Origin: Nitrospirota bacterium
GTDB lineage: Bacteria > Nitrospirota > Nitrospiria > Nitrospirales > UBA8639
Reading direction: 5' to 3'
Assembly: GCA_003233615.1 (NCBI GenBank)
Contig: QIMB01000154.1
Coordinates: 1-12,202, forward strand
DNA: 12,202 nt
Shown: in pieces, positions 1 through 5,882 of the stretch
How the letters are laid out: each line of letters opens with the position of its first letter
How positions within the stretch are numbered: the first letter of the stretch is position 1
The notes under the pieces: model-generated
The model's database searches: none
Told to the model about the DNA's origin: nothing
The model's input: the letters and a program-made list of their open reading frames with translations, nothing else
Program-made: the position numbers and the translations under genes

Positions 1-95
1 TCGGACGTATCATGCGATAGACATCGCCTTGTCGCAGACACGTGGGGCTTTACCTGAACCAGAAGGCACCCACAGATTTTGCTGAAGAGCCAAAA
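1..95. other. Flank with no recognisable gene
   Basis: This short stretch lies downstream of the minus-strand gene that ends at 96. I see no convincing reading frame, RNA gene or terminator hairpin in it. Confidence 0.4.
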
Positions 96-1208
96 CTAAA
101 GACGGTTGTAATAGGTCAGTAGAATCTCCTCTGCCATACGGGCATTGGCCTTATCTATGCATTTCCGTAGCCCCTGAGCATCTGCGCTACTGAGCTTTCT
201 GTCGCTAGCGGCCACAACAGAAACTATCTCAAACAATTCATATGAGTCACTACTGTTCTTCAAGCTAGATACTGCTTGCCGAAAATGGTCCCTTAATTCA
301 ACCTTGTAGATGGCCGGGCTAAGGCCGTCGCGACTTGAAGCGCTGAGTATGTTGCCGCTCCTTGGTCCCACCAGTAAGAAACGTTCTGCCCTGCTCTTTA
401 ACATTTCTCCAGCTACGTTCTGTAAGCGTTTGCGAATCCCGTCTTCGCCCAAGACCCCACTCCAAACATGAATAAGCCCCTCTCCGAAAAGCTCTTTCAA
501 CCTTTTCTTTTTTGCGGGCGGTGTGCCAGGCCAGTCAACCGCAAACAGATTGAAATTGGTGAGGGTTGCAATGTCATGAATAATAGCATCTAGGAAATCA
601 TCCTCTTCCTTTACCAATATGATCCGAAGTTGAACCGGTTTGAACATGCCCTCCTGGAGGACCGTCTCTAGAGCCAAACCGTTCTTTACAATTGATGGAG
701 CCCGCGTATTTTTCTGTTCCTTCGGAAGCCAGAACTTCCACCACGGCCTTGCCTCAGCTTCTTGGTGTTCATGTACAGTAGTCTTCTCGCAAGGCTCTTG
801 CGAGGATAGAATAAGGCGTGGCTCATCCTCACGAAATACGAATAAAGCGAACACCCTTTGCTCGGTACGGCCTCCATCCAGCGACATAACTGCACTCCTC
901 AAAAACACCGATGCGTCATCAGATATATTCAGCTCGGAGAAAACTGGATCGAGAAGTGTCGGTTCGACCGGCTTGGATAATACAACCAAATGGCTGCCTG
1001 CGGATAGGCCTCTCTGCACCTCCCCCAACACTAGTTTCCAGAACGACGGATTAATTAAAGATTGAACCTCGTCGGCGATTTCGGATTGACTTTGGCCTTG
1101 AATGTCGGTCTTTTGTGATTCCGCTATAACAAGATTTTGAGTGATGCTTGAAATATCTATGGCAATAGGGGTATCGCCACCAAGGCATTCAACGATTTTT
1201 CTTTTCAT
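96..1208 (-). CDS. Hypothetical protein, 370 aa, no family recognised
   Basis: I do not recognise this protein. It begins at an ATG preceded by a strong ribosome binding site (AAAGGGGG about 6 nt before the start, read on minus) and ends in TAG. It has no signal peptide or clear membrane segment. Residues 1-130 look like a mixed alpha/beta domain. Residues 145-175 are a charged, Trp-rich linker containing RPWWKFW. Residues 190-300 look like a second alpha/beta domain with alternating hydrophobic strands (for example LRIILVKEEDDFLDAIIHD and FNLFAVDWPG). The C-terminus is helical. The intact length, good ribosome binding site and even codon use argue that it is a real gene. It diverges from the small membrane-protein pair that starts at 1388. 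Nothing around it suggests a function. Confidence 0.8.
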   Translation of the reverse strand: MKRKIVECLGGDTPIAIDISSITQNLVIAESQKTDIQGQSQSEIADEVQSLINPSFWKLVLGEVQRGLSAGSHLVVLSKPVEPTLLDPVFSELNISDDASVFLRSAVMSLDGGRTEQRVFALFVFREDEPRLILSSQEPCEKTTVHEHQEAEARPWWKFWLPKEQKNTRAPSIVKNGLALETVLQEGMFKPVQLRIILVKEEDDFLDAIIHDIATLTNFNLFAVDWPGTPPAKKKRLKELFGEGLIHVWSGVLGEDGIRKRLQNVAGEMLKSRAERFLLVGPRSGNILSASSRDGLSPAIYKVELRDHFRQAVSSLKNSSDSYELFEIVSVVAASDRKLSSADAQGLRKCIDKANARMAEEILLTYYNRL

Positions 1209-1387
1209 AATTTTCCCCCTTTGAACCTTCTTTTCTGGGGTTTAAATGAAAGTGTTTGCTACGTTAGCATACAGTGGCCGGTTTTATCAGGTGGGTTAAT
1301 TAAATGAAAAAAAACCAACCTCTAAGGGAAGATCCACGTTGAAGGTGTTTAAATGGCCATTTATTAAATTGTGGGAAGGACAAAATT

Positions 1388-1507
1388 ATGAATATTTTCC
1401 CCTTATTTATTATCGGATTCCTATCATTTGGGGGAGCAGTGTGGCTGGGAAGCATCAGAATTAAACGAAAAAAATTGCGAGGTCAAAGATGGTCTGACTG
1501 GTCATAA
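1388..1507 (+). CDS. Small single-pass membrane protein, 39 aa
   Basis: This short frame starts at an ATG with a GGAAGGA ribosome binding site about 7 nt upstream and ends in TAA. Residues 2-23 are a hydrophobic stretch (FPLFIIGFLSFGGAVWLG) that should span the membrane. It is followed by a strongly basic tail (RIKRKKLRGQRW), which predicts a cytoplasmic C-terminus. The stop TAA shares its last A with the ATG of the next frame (ATAATGA), the classic layout for translational coupling. I do not recognise the family. The ribosome binding site plus the one-base overlap make it a likely gene despite its size. Confidence 0.6.
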   Translation: MNIFPLFIIGFLSFGGAVWLGSIRIKRKKLRGQRWSDWS

Positions 1508-1710
1508 TGATCGGGTTCAAAATATTATCTTGGGTAGGAGTTTTTATATTAACGGTAATTGCTAGTTTTACCCTAGGCTTCGCTGTTTCCTATGTCGTTA
1601 CGGGCAATGAATTTGGAAAGGGGGAGGCAGTTACATTAATTTCAATTGCAGTCATTGCCCTCATTCGCTGGGTATTGTCCATTGGAATTGCGAGAAATCA
1701 AGTAACCTAA
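1507..1710 (+). CDS. Small two-pass membrane protein, 67 aa
   Basis: The start ATG overlaps the stop of the preceding 39-residue frame by one base, so it is probably translated by coupling with that gene. Two hydrophobic segments are visible, at residues 4-31 (ILSWVGVFILTVIASFTLGF and following) and about 43-62 (TLISIAVIALIRWVLSIGIA), separated by a short polar loop (TGNEFGKGE). There is no catalytic motif. It could be a partner of the 39-residue protein, perhaps a small membrane complex or a toxin-like peptide, but the sequence does not decide. The family is not recognised. Confidence 0.6.
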   Translation: MIGFKILSWVGVFILTVIASFTLGFAVSYVVTGNEFGKGEAVTLISIAVIALIRWVLSIGIARNQVT

Positions 1711-1740
1711 ATTTGATTTTATTAGTAATCCTAACGTTTT

Positions 1741-1820
1741 ATCGAGTAGGTAGGTGACATTGCTGTCACCCACCCCTCTCAGAACCGGACATACGAGTTG
1801 CCCCGTATCCGGCTCAAGCC
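1741..1820 (-). ncRNA. Group II intron 3' end: domains V and VI (remnant)
   Basis: Read on minus, 1815-1782 forms a textbook 34-nt domain V. An 8-bp lower stem (GAGCCGGA with UCCGGUUC) carries the AGC catalytic triad at its second to fourth bases. Above it are a 2-nt UG bulge, a 4-bp upper stem (UACG/CGUA) and a short loop. After a purine-rich joiner (TGAGAGGGG), 1774-1749 folds into a domain VI hairpin with a GCAA loop. The 3' splice site would be near 1741, after CTACTCGAT. Upstream only a scrap of the maturase survives, so this is a dead 3' fragment. Confidence 0.8.
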
Positions 1821-1858
1821 TTTCAAAGACCTACGAGGTTCGGCCACAACCGACCTAC

Positions 1859-1951
1859 GCCCGCAAAGTAAGAAGTCCATTCAGGATCGTAGGAATTGGC
1901 GTCGACTTTCACCTTCATGTGTCGTCGGATTTTGGTGTCTGAGGGTGACCC
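1859..1951 (-). pseudogene. Fragment of group II intron maturase C-terminus
   Basis: Translated on minus, this gives a frame containing IRRHMKVKVDANSYDPEWT. It resembles the RH-x-K-x-x-x-x-A-N-P-Y-D-P-x-W segment that I associate with the extreme C-terminus of some group II intron-encoded reverse transcriptase/maturases. It sits 44 nt before domain V in the same orientation, as expected of an intron ORF tail. No reverse transcriptase domain is present. The frame has no start of its own, so this is a relic. The assignment is from memory of the family and is moderate. Confidence 0.5.
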
Positions 1952-2015
1952 CAGTTTCATCCATTCCGGCGGTCCATGGTGGTTGCGGTCGTTTGGACAT
2001 GCGAACACCCGGGAA

Positions 2016-2168
2016 GCGAAGGGCGTTAATGAGCATAGTTTTCTGGCGCATCAGGAGGTCCCGCGTTTTGTGCAACATAATGACAGCTTGCTGCGCTTCA
2101 TTTTTGACCGGAACAAACCGCATGGTGGGTCTGACCGCTTCACAGATGGCCTCGGCAAAGGTATCCTT
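2016..2168 (-). pseudogene. Fragment of IS110-family transposase
   Basis: A minus-strand frame reads AEAICEAVRPTMRFVPVK and then NEAQQ, with LHKTRDLL and LINALR further on. This is the signature segment between the N-terminal DEDD catalytic domain and the helical middle of IS110-family transposases. Only about 51 codons survive. A stop lies just before the segment. Right after LINALR the similarity ends and the sequence passes toward the intron fragment. Both catalytic halves are missing, so it is inactive. The exact fragment ends are estimates. Confidence 0.75.
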
Positions 2169-2263
2169 CGTTCGCTATATAACCCTGCAACTCGCCGTAG
2201 CATAGGTGCGGGTTGGTTATTCTCAGGCGGTTCGGGCATTCTCCAAGCCGTCTTCTCTCCCCT

Positions 2264-2380
2264 GTCATTCCTGCAATCTTGTAGCAGGAATCCATCTTCC
2301 TCGGTCTTTCCCGTCATTTGTTATCGGGAATCTTATGGATCATTCTCAGATGGATACCCGCTACAAACTGCGGGTATGAC
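2264..2380. repeat. GTCATTCCTGC-type palindromic repeat, copy 1 (full, compound)
   Basis: This opens with a stem-loop built from GTCATTCCTGC and GCAGGAATCCATC. It closes with the mirror-image stem-loop GATGGATACCCGC / GCGGGTATGAC. A second partial arm (CCCGTCATTTGTTATCGGG) lies in between. Repeats of this GTCATTCC...GGAATCCA type are widespread in bacterial intergenic regions. Two further, shorter copies are in this window. The downstream flank GGATTGGAGGGGAG is shared with the copy at 3214. Confidence 0.75.
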
Positions 2381-2475
2381 GGATTGGAGGGGAGGGTGTA
2401 TCTTCCGGTTCGAGGTTTTGGAATTGAGCCATGGTTCCTGCCTGAAACGGCGCTTGGTCCGCACGTAATTTCTCT

Positions 2476-2509
2476 GTCATTCCTGCATGTTGTTAGTAGG
2501 AATCCATCT
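2476..2509. repeat. GTCATTCCTGC-type palindromic repeat, copy 2 (half element)
   Basis: This is a single arm: GTCATTCCTGCATG, a short loop, then TAGTAGGAATCCATC. It matches the first stem-loop of the copy at 2264 but lacks the closing half. It lies just beyond the 3' end of the minus-strand vapC and could act as a transcript-end hairpin for it, although no U-tract follows. Confidence 0.7.
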
Positions 2510-2522
2510 GTATGAGAAAAAC

Positions 2523-2909
2523 CTACCAGACTGTACGGACGGCGTATTGGGTAATCAATGGGTCGGGTGTGAGGATGGTTAATTCGTGCTGGATGGCTTG
2601 GCAGATCAACATGCGATCAAAAGGGTCTTTGTGAAAAGCAGGGAGTTTTGGCAAATGGATGGTTGCCTCTTCTCTCAATGGCAAGGCTTCAATGTTATGG
2701 CGTGATCGTTGAGTGGATAGGAATTGTTCTGGTGGAGTAGGTAGTGGGAGTTTCCCAAGTGAGTATTTGAGCATGATTTCCCAAGCAGATATGGCACTCA
2801 GAAAAACTTCATTTGTCGGATCGCTAAACAAGTTTCGACTTTCTGATGAAAGAGCTTTGTCGTCGATCACGATCCAGAGGAACGTGCACGTATCCAATAA
2901 CAGTTTCAT
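2523..2909 (-). CDS. vapC: VapC-like PIN-domain toxin ribonuclease
   Basis: The 128-residue length is normal for a type II VapC toxin, a Mg2+-dependent RNase. PIN-domain acids are in place: Asp6 in LLLDTCTFLW, Glu44 in SAWEI, Asp95/Asp98 in HKDPFDRMLI and Asp116 in LTPDPLI. The DPFDRML signature with LGKLPLP places it in the branch of PIN toxins usually paired with Phd-type antitoxins. Its ATG overlaps the antitoxin stop by 4 nt (ATGA), so the two are co-translated. All key residues are present and nothing suggests truncation. Cellular target RNA is unknown. Confidence 0.92.
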   Translation of the reverse strand: MKLLLDTCTFLWIVIDDKALSSESRNLFSDPTNEVFLSAISAWEIMLKYSLGKLPLPTPPEQFLSTQRSRHNIEALPLREEATIHLPKLPAFHKDPFDRMLICQAIQHELTILTPDPLITQYAVRTVW

Positions 2910-3151
2910 GAAGATTGGGCGTGAAATGCCTGAATGGTATCGTCGGGAAGCGAGTCAAAAAATTCCTTAGGAATAGTCAATTGCCCCTTGGCTAAACCAA
3001 TAGGACGCTTGCGGTTAGGGTGAACAGGCAAGGGTCGGATTTCGGCAATGGGTTCATTGCGTTTGCACAAAATAATGGTTTCCCCTTTTTTGAGTTTTTC
3101 CAAGTAGCGGGAAAGATGCGTTTTGGCTTCGTGAATATTCAACTTTATCAT
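2906..3151 (-). CDS. Phd/YefM-type antitoxin of the VapC module
   Basis: This is an 81-residue antitoxin. The N-terminal DNA-binding fold is recognisable from INIHEAKTHLSRYLEKL-like spacing (seen as LNIHEAKTHLSRYL), followed by the strand pair ETIILCKRNEPIAEIRPL. The C-terminal 35 residues, with IPKEFFDSLPDD, would wrap the PIN toxin. It is expected to neutralise VapC and repress its own promoter. Its ATG is only about 7 nt from the promoter -10 element, and no Shine-Dalgarno sequence is visible, so the mRNA may be leaderless. Confidence 0.9.
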   Translation of the reverse strand: MIKLNIHEAKTHLSRYLEKLKKGETIILCKRNEPIAEIRPLPVHPNRKRPIGLAKGQLTIPKEFFDSLPDDTIQAFHAQSS

Positions 3152-3157
3152 AGTCTC

Positions 3158-3186
3158 ATAATAAACTAGAAAGTTAGTTTAGTCAA
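3158..3186 (-). promoter_or_regulatory. Sigma-70-type promoter with palindromic operator for the VapC module
   Basis: Read on minus, a -35 TTGACT (3186-3181) and a -10 TATTAT (3163-3158) are separated by exactly 17 nt. The spacer overlaps an inverted repeat, TAAACTA-GAAAGT-TAGTTTA (3162-3181 on plus), with perfect 7-bp arms. That is a good candidate operator for the Phd-like antitoxin. The predicted transcript start falls on or next to the antitoxin ATG at 3151. Confidence 0.7.
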
Positions 3187-3213
3187 AAGCAGATACCATG
3201 AGTCTCTTTTTCT

Positions 3214-3260
3214 GTCATTCCTGACATGTGTTATCGGGAATCCATCTTATGGGGTATGAC
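3214..3260. repeat. GTCATTCCTG-type palindromic repeat, copy 3 (short)
   Basis: GTCATTCCTGACATG leads through TTATCGGGAATCCATC directly to GGGGTATGAC. It is a collapsed version of the element at 2264, and its flank GGATCGGAGGGGAGA matches the flank of that copy. It lies between the two divergent toxin-antitoxin modules. Confidence 0.7.
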
Positions 3261-3389
3261 GGATCGGAGGGGAGATTGTGTCTGTCTGTTTGAGGGCTGG
3301 GACGTGGGGGAAATCTATTCGGTGAAAACGGGTCTTGGTCGGCGTGGAGTTAAGCTGCTTTCTTCAGGGGTGTTTGATTAGACACATTG

Positions 3390-3456
3390 TTGACAGAGTC
3401 TTTAAAAAATCATAATGTAAAAATTGACCAGAATTTTGGTCTAATTTGTAAGGAGG
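3390..3456 (+). promoter_or_regulatory. Promoter, palindromic operator and RBS of the RelE/ParE module
   Basis: A consensus -35 TTGACA (3390-3395) is followed after 17 nt by TAATGT (3413-3418). Just downstream lies GACCAGAATTTTGGTC (3426-3441), a 16-bp near-palindrome with 5-bp perfect arms, positioned where a bound repressor would block initiation. A strong Shine-Dalgarno AAGGAGG (3450-3456) precedes the antitoxin ATG at 3461. The layout fits autoregulation by the antitoxin, which is inferred. Confidence 0.75.
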
Positions 3457-3460
3457 CTTT

Positions 3461-3754
3461 ATGGCAAAGACATTACCTATTTCTGAAGTAAAGGCGAGGC
3501 TTCCTGAGCTGGTGACGGGTATTGCTGAGCGTGAAGAAGAAGTGGTTGTTACTCGAAACGGCAGACCTGTAGCGGTCCTGATCAATTATGCCGAATACGA
3601 ACGTGTGAAAGAGACTATTGATATTTTGAGTGATGCTGATTTGATGCAACAGATCCGCAAAAGCCAGGCTTTTTATGCCACAGGTCAAAAAGGGCTCTCA
3701 TTTGATGAGGTGTTTGGAGAGCCGCTTGTTCCTCGTAAAAAACGTCGGCGGTAA
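3461..3754 (+). CDS. Phd/YefM-family antitoxin
   Basis: This 97-residue protein has the Phd/YefM N-terminal fold: TLPISEVKARLPELV, then EEEVVVTRNGRPVAVLINYAEYE with the typical strand-Gly-Arg-Pro-strand motif. The rest is a helical toxin-binding tail ending in a basic cluster (RKKRRR). It is expected to bind DNA at the operator just upstream and to neutralise the RelE/ParE-like toxin encoded 5 nt downstream. Its sequence is clearly different from the other antitoxin at 2906, so the two modules are not a recent duplication. Confidence 0.93.
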   Translation: MAKTLPISEVKARLPELVTGIAEREEEVVVTRNGRPVAVLINYAEYERVKETIDILSDADLMQQIRKSQAFYATGQKGLSFDEVFGEPLVPRKKRRR

Positions 3755-3759
3755 AGCCG

Positions 3760-4056
3760 ATGTTTCGGGCTGATATTCCTCCTCATGTCTCTGTAACGAT
3801 TCGACATCTTTCTCCGGACCTCAAGCGCAGCATTAAGGCGGTGGTGCGAGCCTTATGCGTGAACCCAAACGAAGGAGCCCCTCTTGTGAAAGAGTTAGAG
3901 GGATTGTGGAAATACCGTGTCAGGCGGTTCCGTATTGTGTATGCCATTGACAGGAGACGGAAAGTGATCCGTGTCATGGCTGTTGGCCATCGGCGGAGTG
4001 TGTATGAACAAGTAACGGAACACCTTCTCAAAACGAGAGAGGAGAAAACCAAGTGA
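3760..4056 (+). CDS. RelE/ParE-superfamily toxin
   Basis: This 98-residue toxin starts 5 nt after its antitoxin stop. RelE/ParE hallmarks are visible: an N-terminal helix pair (LSPDLKRSIKAVVRAL), then LEGLWKYRVRRFRIVYAID, and the basic RVMAVGHRRSVYEQ strand and C-terminal motif. The Arg-rich core and the GHRR-x-VY ending are closest to RelE-type mRNA interferases, but gyrase poisoning (ParE-type) cannot be excluded. Length is normal and no frame damage is seen. The start has no strong Shine-Dalgarno of its own, which fits coupling to the antitoxin. Confidence 0.92.
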   Translation: MFRADIPPHVSVTIRHLSPDLKRSIKAVVRALCVNPNEGAPLVKELEGLWKYRVRRFRIVYAIDRRRKVIRVMAVGHRRSVYEQVTEHLLKTREEKTK

Positions 4057-4081
4057 AGGAAAATAATGAAATCTTTTCGTA

Positions 4082-4271
4082 ACTATTCAGCACGTCAAGT
4101 CCGATTTCTCCACACTGTGCCTTCTCTTTACGGTACCGTACGCTCAATGAACATTGCCCCTCCAGATTGTCATGCTGAGACGAAGGCGAAGCATCTCGCT
4201 CAACCGTGAGGGCGGCGGGCTGGGCACAGATTCTTCGTTCCACTCAGAATGACAATATGGTGCTGAATAGT
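4082..4271. repeat. Compound palindromic element with 12-bp perfect terminal inverted repeats
   Basis: ACTATTCAGCAC (4082-4093) is exactly mirrored by GTGCTGAATAGT (4260-4271). The pair is flanked by an 11-bp direct repeat with one mismatch, GAAATCTTTTC (4068-4078) and GAAGTCTTTTC (4272-4282), which could be an old target duplication. Inside lies a copy of the TGTCAT-CTGA repeat (4166-4256). The element sits between the end of the toxin gene and the 3' end of ccmI, where its hairpins could also end both convergent transcripts. Confidence 0.55.
4166..4256. repeat. TGTCATnCTGA...CGAAG-type inverted repeat, copy 1
   Basis: The left arm ATTGTCATGCTGAG...CGAAGCATCT is mirrored by AGATTCTTCGTTCCACTCAG then AATGACAAT on the right. 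A second copy is at 8580-8666. The CATTCTGAGCGAAG-like core is a repeat type I recall as common in intergenic DNA of several environmental phyla. It encodes nothing. Confidence 0.75.
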
Positions 4272-4285
4272 GAAGTCTTTTCCGC

Positions 4286-5209
4286 CTAAAACGGTTCTTG
4301 GCCGGCGCGGAGTTTGATGAGAGATTCTTTGACGAAGGCCAGGTCTTGTGTGCCGGGTTCCATGTTTTGTGCGGCAAGCGACCAGGCTTCATCGGTTTCT
4401 TGTCGGCGATCTAAATACCAGAGGGCGATGCCTCGATACCAATTGACCGCTGGTTGATTGGGTAGGTCGGCGAGAACCGTATCAAAATGTTGGAGTGCTT
4501 CTTGAAAGAGTTTCGGGTCGTCGATTTTTCGTGTGTCAATGAGAAGCACGCCATAGTTATAGCGGGCTTCATGTTGCTTGGGATCTAACTCTAAGACTTT
4601 TTCCCAAGCTTGTTGGGCTTCTGCCGTGCGTCCTAATGCTTGGTAGGATCGTCCCGCCATTATTTGTCCCTGTAAGTCATCAGGATTGTCTTTGAGGCGT
4701 TGTTCTAATCGAGCCACCATTTCCATGGGATTGGGGCCACCACCTATTTGTGCTTCAACAGCCTGGAGCTTTTGCGCAGCTTGCATCTGTAATGCGCCGT
4801 AAATGCCAATGGAGGCGACGAGGACCACCAAGCCCGATGCGACGGCGGGTATCCAGCCTTTTCGTTGTGCAGCAGTACCTTGACCATTTCTCTCATCATA
4901 CTGTCCAGGTTCTTTGAGTGCATCCAAGCGATCTAATAGTTGGAGTAGACGATGTTCGTCCGTGGCTTTCAATCGTTCATAATCGGCAGACTCCATACGA
5001 CCTTGTGCACGTTCCATCTCCAATTCTTGTAATGATTGGGCCAGGATTTCTCGTTCGACTTGGAGGTCCGCCTGTTCTTGCGCCCGGTCGTCATCCAATC
5101 CGAAGGAAATGGGGGAGGGATCTTTTCGCCAAAATGGGAGAGTCAGGGCAAACACCACGATGCCGAGGACGAGAAGAAGTGGAATGAGAAACGCAAAGAC
5201 AGAAGACAT
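4286..5209 (-). CDS. ccmI: CcmI, apocytochrome c chaperone with TPR domain
   Basis: CcmI holds unfolded apocytochrome c for the CcmF-CcmH haem ligase. The 307 residues show the standard architecture. A first membrane segment (about residues 4-25) leads into a cytoplasmic coiled-coil-like loop (QEQADLQVEREILAQSLQEL, residues 44-63, through about 100). A second membrane segment follows at 118-140. A periplasmic TPR domain occupies about 162-285 (DDLQGQIMAGRSYQALGRTA, ARYNYGVLLID, VNWYRGIALWYLDRR). It is the last gene of the operon, 199 nt behind ccmH because a miniature element is inserted between them. Without that element the gap would be 17 nt plus the stop. No Shine-Dalgarno precedes the ATG. 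The last codons (about 4290-4315) resemble intergenic repeat sequence found elsewhere in the window. Confidence 0.93.
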   Translation of the reverse strand: MSSVFAFLIPLLLVLGIVVFALTLPFWRKDPSPISFGLDDDRAQEQADLQVEREILAQSLQELEMERAQGRMESADYERLKATDEHRLLQLLDRLDALKEPGQYDERNGQGTAAQRKGWIPAVASGLVVLVASIGIYGALQMQAAQKLQAVEAQIGGGPNPMEMVARLEQRLKDNPDDLQGQIMAGRSYQALGRTAEAQQAWEKVLELDPKQHEARYNYGVLLIDTRKIDDPKLFQEALQHFDTVLADLPNQPAVNWYRGIALWYLDRRQETDEAWSLAAQNMEPGTQDLAFVKESLIKLRAGQEPF

Positions 5210-5229
5210 GTTAGTAGGGAAAAGATTAG

Positions 5230-5408
5230 AGTCTGTAAAGAAATACGTGGTACATGAAGACGCTGAGATTTAGGGCAGATTTGGTCGATCTGAATGAGAG
5301 AAATAGAAGAAATAGTTGTGCTATGTTGAGGGTTTCTCGATTGAAGACCGGCCAACGATGGCCTGAAGATGAGATGAATCCATGCACCATGTATTTCTTT
5401 ACGGACCC
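5230..5408. mobile_element. Miniature inverted-repeat element A, copy 1 (179 bp), between ccmH and ccmI
   Basis: The element runs from GAGTCTGTAAAG to CTTTACGGACCC. About 28 bp at its ends are inverted repeats (GTAAAGAAATAC... mirrored by ...GTATTTCTTTAC) with four mismatches, three of them G-U compatible. It is flanked by TTA on both sides (5227-5229 and 5409-5411). The right TTA is the TAA stop of ccmH read on plus. It has no coding capacity. The body (5257-5386) is nearly identical to copy 2 at 8399. A 3-bp TNA duplication and G-rich tips would fit mobilisation by an IS5-family transposase, which is inference. Confidence 0.85.
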
Positions 5409-5882
5409 TTAGGGTTCCAGTTCGCGCTCAAGGCGTTGACGAGCTTGATCGTCTAAGGGTGGTAGTGGCTCAGTCGGAGGGGCTGGGGTCCGCCGCACCC
5501 AGCCGATTACTTCTTTATAGAGCAGGATCCCGCCTCCAAACAACAGAAGAAACGGTGCGACCCAAATGAGCCAGTTGACGCCCTTTCTTGGTGGTTTCAT
5601 CATGATGTAGTCCCCATAGCGGCTGAGAAAATATTCTTGAATATCCTCACGGCTATGGCCAAGCTTTAATCGCTCCCGCACGACATCACGCATTTGCTGT
5701 GCGAGCGGAGCTCCAGATTCCCAAATATTCTCGGTTTGGCAGACTGTACATCGTAGGGTCTTGGAGATTTCTCGTACTTGCACGTCCAACGCTGTTTCGT
5801 CTTGAACTTCAGCCCACACGGCATAAGGGGCGATCAAAATCAAAACTACGGTCAATGCTAGACGAATGGGCATAAGCAGCAT
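5409..5882 (-). CDS. ccmH: CcmH, thiol oxidoreductase subunit of the haem ligase
   Basis: CcmH reduces the apocytochrome CxxCH cysteines together with CcmG and forms the haem ligase with CcmF. This 157-residue protein has an N-terminal signal segment (about 1-24). It has the family LRCTVCQ motif with Cys45 and Cys48, followed by the helical APLAQQMRDVVRERL and the SRYGDYIMMKPP block. A C-terminal membrane anchor lies at 103-123. The ATG directly abuts the ccmG stop (TAGATG); an internal ATG three codons later is an alternative. Its final Pro codon and TAA stop lie exactly at the edge of miniature element A. Confidence 0.95.
   Translation of the reverse strand: MLLMPIRLALTVVLILIAPYAVWAEVQDETALDVQVREISKTLRCTVCQTENIWESGAPLAQQMRDVVRERLKLGHSREDIQEYFLSRYGDYIMMKPPRKGVNWLIWVAPFLLLFGGGILLYKEVIGWVRRTPAPPTEPLPPLDDQARQRLERELEP

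Noticed and set aside
640..1065. Plus-strand frame of 141 codons opposite the orphan gene
   Set aside because: It is antisense to an intact gene with a strong ribosome binding site, and its composition is Cys/Ser-rich like a shadow frame.
1257..1270. Short palindrome TGCTA-CGT-TAGCA in the divergent intergenic region as an operator
   Set aside because: The arms are only 5 bp and no promoter could be placed around it.
1754..2515. Several open frames of 60-190 codons on both strands between 1754 and 2515
   Set aside because: They overlap each other, lack ribosome binding sites, are rich in Arg/Ser/Pro as expected of non-coding frames, and run through the intron, transposase and repeat debris.
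2264..3260. CRISPR array
   Set aside because: The repeated units are palindromic, of variable length and irregularly spaced, with no cas genes. They are dispersed repeats.
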